A program made the translations under genes and the position numbers. From contig CAZKDZ010000291.1 in assembly GCA_964551635.1 (NCBI GenBank), positions 1-17,846 on the forward strand: DNA of 17,846 bases. The letters are read 5' to 3'. This document shows, piece by piece, positions 1-5,962 of this stretch. How positions within the stretch are numbered: position 1 is the first letter of the stretch; the number at the start of each line of letters is the position of its first letter. Below the pieces are notes generated by a model. That model saw only the letters and a list, made by a program, of their open reading frames with translations. It did no database searches and had not been told where the DNA came from. This DNA is from JAAXHE01 sp964551635 (GTDB taxonomy: Bacteria; Latescibacterota; UBA2968; GCA-2709665).

Positions 1-848
1 CGGCCATATCCTTTATAGTCTACTGTCAGCCCGGCGAGATTTACGATAGTGGGGAAAAGATCGATCGTCGCAAGGGGTCCCCGCGCCAAATTCAGTCCAT
101 CGTGTCCGGGAAGGGATACCAGCAAAGGAACGTGGATCACATTCTCGTGCAGGAGGTCCCCGTGCGCCAATCCCTCCCTGCAGAACCCCTCCCCGTGATC
201 GCCCAGAATAAACACCGCCCACTCGTCAGGATTCACGCGCTTCAGGATCTCCACGAGCAGGAATTCCTGCACGTGCGTTACCGCCGCGTAGTAAAACCGG
301 AGCGCTTCGTCCGCCTTCCCGGCATCCACCAGCGCTTTGAGGTTCGGCATTCCCGGAATCCCCCTTGCCCCGTATCCGCCATGCGCATACCAGAAATGCA
401 AGAAACAGAACCGCGGCCGGTCCTCGCCTTCGAATGCCGACTGCAACAAATCCTCCAATGAACCGAGATGCTGGTCCGTCGCACTGGGATCCATGGGTCC
501 GATAAAACGCTCATAGTCCAGAAAACGGAACACATCCGGACGTTCGGAGCGTCCATGGATTTCAAAGCCCGCATCCGAGAACAGCTGAAACAGATTCGGA
601 ATACCCGCGAACATCTTCAAGTACGTCTGCCCGCAAAGTCCATGTTCAAACGGGTACAACCCCGTAAGCATGGATGTGTGAGACGGGCGTGTGGCAGGGG
701 CCGTCACGAAAAACCGCTCGGCGAACGCATAATCCCTTGTCAGCAGGTCGAATTTGGGCGTATTCAGCCGGCTGTTGACCCGGCTTACCGCATCGTACCG
801 GAGGCAGTCGACGGATATCAGCAGGAACTTGTCAACCGGATGCCCCAT
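1..848 (-). CDS. Sulfatase-superfamily hydrolase, C-terminus cut by window edge
   Basis: The reading frame is open from an ATG at 848 to the left edge, giving 282 residues of a family usually 450-550 long. The N-terminal FLLISVDCLRYD supplies the first metal-binding Asp (D14). The nucleophile region reads ATRPSHTSMLTG (residues 52-63), which aligns with the C/S-x-P-S-R...LTG signature of alkaline-phosphatase-fold sulfatases. ILGDHGEG (D217, H218) is the second metal site. The nucleophile position is Thr53, not the Cys or Ser that matures to formylglycine, and the following Arg is His. This T-x-P-S-H form is known in sulfatase-like phospho- and sulfo-hydrolases or transferases, so sulfatase activity is not assured. 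No signal peptide or membrane segment precedes the domain, which suggests a cytoplasmic enzyme. The gene is divergent from the TIM-barrel/permease unit. The family call is firm; the substrate is unknown. Confidence 0.9.
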   Translation of the reverse strand, partial: MGHPVDKFLLISVDCLRYDAVSRVNSRLNTPKFDLLTRDYAFAERFFVTAPATRPSHTSMLTGLYPFEHGLCGQTYLKMFAGIPNLFQLFSDAGFEIHGRSERPDVFRFLDYERFIGPMDPSATDQHLGSLEDLLQSAFEGEDRPRFCFLHFWYAHGGYGARGIPGMPNLKALVDAGKADEALRFYYAAVTHVQEFLLVEILKRVNPDEWAVFILGDHGEGFCREGLAHGDLLHENVIHVPLLVSLPGHDGLNLARGPLATIDLFPTIVNLAGLTVDYKGYG

Positions 849-879
849 GGACTCTCTGTTTGGAAACCGGAACTTACAT

Positions 880-906
880 GGATGAACAGGATGGACAGGA
901 TCAGAA
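880..906. repeat. Three tandem 9-bp near-repeats (GGATGAACA type)
   Basis: Three consecutive nonamers, GGATGAACA, GGATGGACA and GGATCAGAA, lie 30-60 bp upstream of the start codon of the leftward sulfatase-superfamily gene, so they fall in its likely 5' leader. The first two differ at one base and the third has diverged. Phrases of this type recur between genes in several uncultured bacterial groups as I recall, but genome-wide copy number cannot be checked from this window. Confidence 0.5.
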
Positions 907-994
907 ACAATAGGCAAGATCAGAATCTGGAAGACTCTAATTAAGTCCACAATTCGCCATTTGGCAAGTACATCGATTCCGATTTAATCATAAG

Positions 995-1022
995 TTGACA
1001 TCCGCCGGATCGCGTTTATCAT
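995..1022 (+). promoter_or_regulatory. Sigma-70-type promoter for the TIM-barrel/permease unit
   Basis: A perfect -35 box TTGACA (995-1000), a 16-nt spacer and the -10 box TATCAT (1017-1022, five of six consensus bases) point rightward. Transcription would start near 1029. Without the 160-bp insertion and its 4-bp duplication, the start codon would lie about 15 nt downstream of that point. With the insertion, the leader is about 180 nt and contains the whole inverted-repeat element. Confidence 0.6.
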
Positions 1023-1045
1023 GTTGCAGGCGCCTCATTCCCTAT

Positions 1046-1205
1046 CAGCCCGTTGAAAAAGCCCATCCGGGCTACGGCCGGCCCTTGCGGTCGAAATACT
1101 GCGTTGCGCGCCCTCGCCGAATCGCAGGATGGGACTCGGTCGCGCGCCTTGTCTTCGGCCACAATGGCTCGGCCTCGCCTGCAGAGCGACTTTATCAACG
1201 GACTG
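1046..1205. mobile_element. MITE-like inverted-repeat element, 160 bp
   Basis: The left end CAGCCCGTTGAAAAAG (1046-1061) matches the reverse complement of the right end, CAGTCCGTTGATAAAG (1190-1205), at 14 of 16 positions. The interior is also imperfectly self-complementary: a GGCCGGCCCTTGCGGTCGAA block on the left pairs with a GGCCGAGCCATTGTGGCCGA block read from the right. CTAT flanks both ends (1042-1045 and 1206-1209), consistent with a 4-bp target-site duplication. There is no transposase gene inside, so this would be a non-autonomous element. A structural intergenic repeat without recent mobility is the alternative, but flanking duplication plus terminal repeats favour insertion. Confidence 0.72.
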
Positions 1206-1207
1206 CT

Positions 1208-2296
1208 ATGACCGATATGAACTCGACAGAGCGTGGCTTCGACCTGCGCGGCACCCTCGAATGCGGATGGAATCTCTTTTTTCGAAGGGGATATTCGAAC
1301 CACCCCCGGGACATCTCCGTCAACCGTGCCCACGTTGACCATCTCGCCGAGTCCGGCCTGAACCGGCTGGTGGTGTTCTGGACCAACGCACCGGGCTTCA
1401 ACGACGCCTGGCATGAAGCGGTGGAATATGCCCATAGCGTCGGTCTCAAGCTCATTCGCGCGATGTACGGTTTCAGCGGAGGGGGTTCGGAATACACCAT
1501 GGCCGAACCGGACGCGCCGGCGCACCTGCTCAAGCGAAGCGCCAAAGGACCGGATACGGCCCTCTGTCCCCACGACGCCGAGGCTCGCGCCTGGATGGAT
1601 CGCATCGTCGCCGAACGCCTCGCGCCGGGCGTGGACGGTATCGACATCGAACCCGCTCGGGAAATCGGCCGCAACTGTATCTGCGAGAAATGCCGGGCCC
1701 TCCGCCCCTTTGAGTGGGACGCGCTCGTGGTCGAACTTCTCACGGAACGCATCCGGGCCCTCAAGCCGGACGCCGAAATCCTTCTGCACCTGAGTATGCC
1801 GCCCGACAATCCCGATAAACGACAGATGTCTCGCGACCTCCGGTGTCTGCCGGAATCCATCCGCCACGTCTTCGCGTGGGGTGCGGACGACGAAACACGC
1901 CTCGTCGAGTGGCTGGAAGCTGATGCCAGATTCGAACACTTCGCCAAACTCGGCCGCGTCCTCCTGTTTCCGTACGGTACGGCAGCGGGTATTCCCGTTC
2001 ACGAACGTGTCGCCCGTACCTTCCGCTGGTGCAGACTGGCCGCGGAGCGTGGCAAGACCGGGTATATGTTTGACTACCGCATCTTCGGTGGAAGCGAGTG
2101 GCAGGGGCACGAGACCGACATCCCGCATACCCGGCATGCAAGCGAACGACCCGCCTCCATAGCCCTTATGGGCGAGGCCATGAACCGTCCCTTTCTGGAT
2201 GCGGACGGCCGGCGCGAGCTCATTGCCAGGCTGAAGGTCGAATGCGACTGGGACCTGGAAGATCCCGCCCGCTTCTACAACTCACCCTTCCAATAG
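1208..2296 (+). CDS. TIM-barrel glycoside-hydrolase-like protein
   Basis: The product has 362 residues with an alternating beta/alpha pattern expected of a TIM barrel. RLVVFWTNAP (53-62), KLIRAMYGFS (81-90), GVDGIDIEPA (141-150), EILLHLSMPP (190-199), HVFAWGAD (220-227) and TGYMFDYRIF (284-293) look like successive core strands. The acidic run DGIDIEP sits where such hydrolases carry catalytic or substrate-binding acids, and is followed by a C-x-C-x2-C cluster (C157, C159, C162). No signal peptide is seen. The frame is open upstream to a TTG at 995, but 1046-1205 is a repeat element, so I start at ATG 1208; ATG 1217 is also possible. Neither has a clear ribosome site. The permease follows after 18 nt, so the two are probably co-transcribed. 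The exact GH family is not recognised; a sugar-processing role is inferred. Confidence 0.75.
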   Translation: MTDMNSTERGFDLRGTLECGWNLFFRRGYSNHPRDISVNRAHVDHLAESGLNRLVVFWTNAPGFNDAWHEAVEYAHSVGLKLIRAMYGFSGGGSEYTMAEPDAPAHLLKRSAKGPDTALCPHDAEARAWMDRIVAERLAPGVDGIDIEPAREIGRNCICEKCRALRPFEWDALVVELLTERIRALKPDAEILLHLSMPPDNPDKRQMSRDLRCLPESIRHVFAWGADDETRLVEWLEADARFEHFAKLGRVLLFPYGTAAGIPVHERVARTFRWCRLAAERGKTGYMFDYRIFGGSEWQGHETDIPHTRHASERPASIALMGEAMNRPFLDADGRRELIARLKVECDWDLEDPARFYNSPFQ

Positions 2297-2314
2297 CGTC
2301 TTCCGCTAATCTCA

Positions 2315-4282
2315 ATGACCGAAATTTCCCATCCTCTTTCCGCCTCCGAGGCTGCGCCAGCACAAATGCCGGCGGACCGGAGCGTTTCGCTCCGATCGAT
2401 CTTACTGGCCACGCTCGTTTCCATCGCCGCGTGCGTCTGGGTCAACTACATCGAGTACGTCATCCACGCCTCCCGCATGACCCTCAGCCACTTCCCGATG
2501 GGTTCGCTGATGGTCTACCTCACCCTCGCCCTGATTCTCAACCCGCTGTGCAGGAAACTCGCAGCGAGATATGCGCTCTCGCCCACCGAACTCAAGGTGA
2601 TCCTGGCCGGCGGCCTGGTTGGCGGCGCCATCCCTTCCGTCGGACTGACAGGCTATTTCCTGGGCGCCATCGCCGCGCCGTACTATTTCGCGACACCGGA
2701 AAACCAGTGGGGCGAGTTCTTCCACCCTTACATTCCCCAGTGGCTGGCGCCGCGCAACGTCAACCACGCGCTGGACCACCTGTTCGAAGGCGGACCGCCG
2801 GGCATGGACATTCCCTGGGAGGTCTGGTACATCCCCCTGGCCGCATGGATGGCGTTGATCACGGCCCTCTTCGTGGCCTCCACCAGCCTCTCCGTCATTC
2901 TCCGACGCCAATGGGTGGAGAGCGAACGGCTGAGCTACCCCATTCTGCGCCCGGTCCTGGATCTCACCGACCGGGAGAAGCCCGGGTTTTCCGGGCGTTT
3001 TCGGATCGGTTTCGCCATTGCCCTGGGAATCATCAGCTGGAACATGATCCACTACTTCGTACCCGGATTCCCGCAGATTCCCAATATCCGCTGGGGTCCC
3101 TGGGTGCATTTCGAACGCTACTTCCCCGGCATCTGGACTCGCGTCAACATGTTTACCATCTCCTTCGCCTACTTCGCCAATATCGACGTCCTGTTCAGCC
3201 TGTGGTTCTTTTGCGTTCTCTTCATCCTGCGCAGCGGCGTCCTCAATCGATACGGCTTTAACGCCAGCAGTACCTATACGACAACGGGTGAGTTCGCCTG
3301 GCTTCAACTCGGCGGATTCGTCACGCTGGTTGGTTGGGGATTGTGGATCGCGCGACACCACCTGAGATCCGTGATGAGGATCGCCATCGGCCGGAGCGCG
3401 CCTCTGGACGACGCCGACGAAATGATGAGATACCGAACCGCTGTTCTGGGTTTCATCCTGAGTACCCTCTTCGCCGTCTTCTGGTTCTGGCGTGCGGGCA
3501 TGGGGTTCGGCGTTGCATGTCTGTCCGTCCTGGCAACGCTGGTCATTTTTCTTGGCGTATCCCGAATCGTGGCTGAAGTCGGGCTGGTCTTTGTCTGCAC
3601 GCCGATCGGTCAGCAGGAGATCGTCACCCGCCTGATCGGACCCAGGAATCTCTCCGGTCCGAGCCTCACTGTTCTCGCTTTTTCGAACGCGCTTACGTCG
3701 TTCGGCAAGGGTCTGTTCATGCCCTCCGTGGTTCACGCCACAAAAATCGCCGACCTCTGCCCGCGCGAGCACCGCCCCCGGGTGCTGACCGCGATATTTC
3801 TGGCTTTTGCGGCGGGCGTGGCCGCATCCATCGCCTATACGCTCTACCTGGGATACACGCACGGAGCCTACAATTTCAACGACTTCCCGTTCACCCGATA
3901 CAGCCGGAGCGGCTTTGCGAACGCGCTTTCGAAAATGAAGGACCCGGCCGTGGAAACCAGCATCCGGCCTATATTGCTGTGCATCGGCGCAGCCGCAATG
4001 TCCGTCCTTACGTTCATGAAATACCGTTTTCCCTGGTGGCCGCTGCACCCGGTCGGCTTTGCGATCGCCGGCATCTCGTACGTTCACTTTTCCACCTTTT
4101 CCGTCTTCATTGCCTGGTGCATCAAGTTCATTATCCTGCGAATCGGCGGGGCGGCGTTGTACAGGCGCTATATCCCGTTTTTCCTTGGAATATTGACGGG
4201 TTATACGACCGGCGTGGGGCTGTCCCTTGTCGTGGACATCATCTGGTTTCCCGGCGCCGGCCATTCGATACACGGGTATTGA
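2315..4282 (+). CDS. Polytopic permease, DUF6785/DUF6784 type
   Basis: The product is a 655-residue integral membrane protein. Hydrophobic segments lie near 26-46, 64-79, 93-122, 171-196, 228-247, 278-306, 328-346, 374-393, 397-414, 490-512, 552-570, 580-610 and 619-645; some long ones may be two helices. The C-terminal patterns FMKYRFPWWPLHPVGFAI and RIGGAALYRRYIPFFLGI are the parts I associate with the DUF6785/DUF6784 families, which resemble oligopeptide-transporter (OPT) proteins and are common in Planctomycetota, Lentisphaerota and Poribacteria. There is no ATPase partner, so transport would be secondary. No Shine-Dalgarno sequence precedes the ATG, which is 18 nt after the previous stop, so translation may be coupled. 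Being next to a glycosidase-like gene and near a lyase operon suggests import of oligosaccharides or glycosides; the substrate is not shown by the sequence. Confidence 0.85.
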   Translation: MTEISHPLSASEAAPAQMPADRSVSLRSILLATLVSIAACVWVNYIEYVIHASRMTLSHFPMGSLMVYLTLALILNPLCRKLAARYALSPTELKVILAGGLVGGAIPSVGLTGYFLGAIAAPYYFATPENQWGEFFHPYIPQWLAPRNVNHALDHLFEGGPPGMDIPWEVWYIPLAAWMALITALFVASTSLSVILRRQWVESERLSYPILRPVLDLTDREKPGFSGRFRIGFAIALGIISWNMIHYFVPGFPQIPNIRWGPWVHFERYFPGIWTRVNMFTISFAYFANIDVLFSLWFFCVLFILRSGVLNRYGFNASSTYTTTGEFAWLQLGGFVTLVGWGLWIARHHLRSVMRIAIGRSAPLDDADEMMRYRTAVLGFILSTLFAVFWFWRAGMGFGVACLSVLATLVIFLGVSRIVAEVGLVFVCTPIGQQEIVTRLIGPRNLSGPSLTVLAFSNALTSFGKGLFMPSVVHATKIADLCPREHRPRVLTAIFLAFAAGVAASIAYTLYLGYTHGAYNFNDFPFTRYSRSGFANALSKMKDPAVETSIRPILLCIGAAAMSVLTFMKYRFPWWPLHPVGFAIAGISYVHFSTFSVFIAWCIKFIILRIGGAALYRRYIPFFLGILTGYTTGVGLSLVVDIIWFPGAGHSIHGY

Positions 4283-4311
4283 AACCGACATCCACAAGGA
4301 GAGAGTGGAGA

Positions 4312-4328
4312 GGAGTGAGAAGTGAGAG
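4312..4328 (+). repeat. 17-bp direct repeat, copy 1
   Basis: GGAGTGAGAAGTGAGAG occurs here and again, identically, at 4405-4421. The copies are 93 bp apart start to start, inside the purine-rich spacer downstream of the permease gene. Confidence 0.7.
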
Positions 4329-4404
4329 AGTGAAGCAAAAGGCACAGAGGCAGTGGATAGTGAAAAACAGTGGTCGGTAAAGGCAAAGACAAAGACAGCT
4401 GTGG

Positions 4405-4421
4405 GGAGTGAGAAGTGAGAG
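4405..4421 (+). repeat. 17-bp direct repeat, copy 2
   Basis: This is the second exact copy of the 17-mer found at 4312-4328. Flanking bases are purine-rich but not identical, so this may be an eroded simple-sequence tract rather than a target-site duplication. Confidence 0.7.
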
Positions 4422-4567
4422 GAAGAAGGATGGCGCGACGATTGAAACAAGCCGGCGGCGCGTCGAGAGCGAGACGCCCTCGCTCCCAGGAATGTCCTGT
4501 TCGAGGACAATCAGCCCGTCATCACGAAAATCCCGACAGATTCACACAACGAATATGGGTATATATC

Positions 4568-4598
4568 TTGTCATAATAGATTAAAATCTATACATAAT
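4568..4598 (+). promoter_or_regulatory. Promoter with overlapping inverted repeat for the lyase operon
   Basis: TTGTCA (4568-4573, five of six -35 bases) is followed by CATAAT (4593-4598, five of six -10 bases) with a long 19-nt spacer; TACATA at 4591-4596 would give 17 nt but matches less well. The spacer contains the inverted repeat ATAGATT-AA-AATCTAT (4576-4591, 7-bp arms), placed where a repressor would block polymerase. The region is very AT-rich against a G+C-rich background. It lies about 85 nt upstream of the first gene of the five-gene operon. Confidence 0.5.
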
Positions 4599-4681
4599 GG
4601 CATTTATATTATGCAAATCGACAATATATCTTTACATGCTTCGCGCTGTTGCTGAGGCCCCCGAATTCGGGAGAACCTTTG

Positions 4682-5953
4682 ATGGTTGACATCCGTCATA
4701 CATTCAACTGGCACGATGTCCACGGGAATCAGAACTATGTCTTCGGCGAAGACGGATACATGAAGATGGACGCATCCAGGACACCCGTCCGGTGCAGCCG
4801 TCAACTCAGGGAGAAGATCACCGACCGTGGCGGCACGCTTGAATTGGCCATGCGTGTGGTACTCGACGAGTCCGAGTACCACACGCTCTATACCCTTCGA
4901 CTCTATGACAGCACGGACCGCCCTGCCATTGTCTGTCATATCCGGAGGGATGGCTGCCTGCTGTTCCAGGGCGAGAACGAGCTTCTTGATTCGGGCCGGG
5001 TCCTCACGTTCCAGGGTGACGTTCCATTCAACGATCACACCAGGCGCAAGTGGTACGTCGTAGAATCCGACGAACACGTCTACACGTTCGAAAAATTCGA
5101 CCTTTCAAGCCAGACTGCCGTCTTTCTTCTGGATGGTAAACGACCTGTCACCGTACCCTTCCGCAACCGGGTACGGGACATCGCAGGAATGGAACTCCGG
5201 ACGGGCGGCGTGGGAGTCGGCCGGTACATCCGCCTAAGACACGTGAAACAGTTCGCCGGAGACCGACAGATTGACATGGAAGACCATCCGCTATACTGGA
5301 AACCGATCCCGCCGCCCCGGGACGGGGAACCGGACGACAATGTCTGCGAGAGCAGGCTCAGGCCCGTTCAGAATCGATGGCTTGAACTCATCACCCGGTA
5401 CGGGTTCGTGACCACGACGTTTCCCGTCATTCCCAGGGGCACGCTGGAATTCGACGTCAAATCCTCAGACGTATCCGCTGAAGCCTGCATCCTGCTTGGC
5501 GAGTACGACGGCTCCATCAAATGTTTCAGAAAGATCCAGACGGGAATCCTGACCAACCGCATGACCGTTGCCACCGGCCATCCGACGCCGGGTTTCAACA
5601 CGTTCGACAATTCCGTCGTTCCCGAAAACGACCGCGCATACCGGTTCAAAATCGCATGGGATGTGGAAACCAATAAACAGAAGATATGGATAGACGACGT
5701 GCCGCAGCGATACCAGGGCGAGATGGAAATCGAAATCGACGGCCTCTGGGGAAAGGAAAAGCGCATGACCCGCGGCATTGACACCATCTCCCTGCATCCC
5801 GGACTGCTGGCGGCCGCACGTCTTACATCCATCCAGAAGGCGGAAGGCAGAACGCTCGAAAATCCGCCGGAGCCCCTCCGGACCTGGTGGGGAAACTTCA
5901 GGCTGCGCTCCCTGGATTTACGTCCCGCCACACCTGGACGCAGAGATGCGTGA
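4682..5953 (+). CDS. Duplicated beta-sandwich (ConA/LamG-like) protein
   Basis: The product has 423 residues. Two halves show the same layout of beta-rich, charged and aromatic strands. The first runs from about 45 to 190 (GTLELAMRVVLDESEYHTLY, then RYIRLRHVKQF). The second runs from about 250 to 412 (GTLEFDVKSSDV, then IWIDDV and WWGNFRLRSLDL). G-T-L-E followed by alternating hydrophobics opens each half. This pattern fits tandem concanavalin-A/LamG-like jelly rolls, often carbohydrate-binding or lyase-like, but no catalytic motif is recognised. There is no signal peptide. ATG 4682 is chosen because GGGAGA (4669-4674) sits 7 nt upstream; an in-frame TTG at 4649 lacks this. The lyase gene starts 9 nt after its stop. 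A glycan-binding or accessory role for the lyase is an inference. Confidence 0.7.
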   Translation: MVDIRHTFNWHDVHGNQNYVFGEDGYMKMDASRTPVRCSRQLREKITDRGGTLELAMRVVLDESEYHTLYTLRLYDSTDRPAIVCHIRRDGCLLFQGENELLDSGRVLTFQGDVPFNDHTRRKWYVVESDEHVYTFEKFDLSSQTAVFLLDGKRPVTVPFRNRVRDIAGMELRTGGVGVGRYIRLRHVKQFAGDRQIDMEDHPLYWKPIPPPRDGEPDDNVCESRLRPVQNRWLELITRYGFVTTTFPVIPRGTLEFDVKSSDVSAEACILLGEYDGSIKCFRKIQTGILTNRMTVATGHPTPGFNTFDNSVVPENDRAYRFKIAWDVETNKQKIWIDDVPQRYQGEMEIEIDGLWGKEKRMTRGIDTISLHPGLLAAARLTSIQKAEGRTLENPPEPLRTWWGNFRLRSLDLRPATPGRRDA

Positions 5954-5962
5954 AAGGATGAT

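Larger units (their letters stand above)
849..1045. other. Divergent intergenic region
   Basis: This spacer separates the leftward sulfatase-superfamily gene from the rightward TIM-barrel gene. It holds a short tandem nonamer repeat near 880-906, an AT-rich stretch around 935-995, and a rightward promoter at 995-1022. No convincing promoter for the leftward gene was found by eye. No open frame with coding character is seen. Confidence 0.6.
4283..4560. other. Purine-rich non-coding spacer with repeats and hairpins
   Basis: No gene is supported here. The plus strand is strongly purine-biased from about 4294 to 4430, with a 17-bp direct repeat. Two hairpins follow: GAGCGAG/CTCGCTC with a 5-nt loop (4467-4485), and TGTCCT/AGGACA with a 5-nt loop (4493-4509). 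Neither is followed by a T-run, so they are not standard intrinsic terminators, although together they might end the permease transcript. Confidence 0.55.

Noticed and set aside
995..1207. N-terminal extension of the TIM-barrel protein from a TTG at 995
   Set aside because: The extension is translated from promoter and inverted-repeat DNA, is Arg-rich and unlike a protein domain, and its TTG is the -35 box itself.
1019..2137. A 372-codon open frame antisense to the TIM-barrel gene
   Set aside because: It crosses the inverted-repeat element and has no domain pattern; it is a by-product of G+C-rich codon use.
2402..4510. A 702-codon open frame antisense to the permease
   Set aside because: It mirrors the permease codons, gives a low-complexity polar product rich in Gly, Asp and Glu, and runs into the purine-rich spacer. 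The permease frame has clear membrane segments and family motifs.
4283..4560. CRISPR-like array or attachment site from the repeated 17-mer
   Set aside because: There are only two copies, embedded in a simple purine tract, with no spacer regularity and no cas or integrase gene nearby.
4611..4655. A 14-residue leader peptide ORF before the lyase operon
   Set aside because: It lacks a ribosome site and any run of regulatory codons, and the AT-rich sequence explains the chance ATG.
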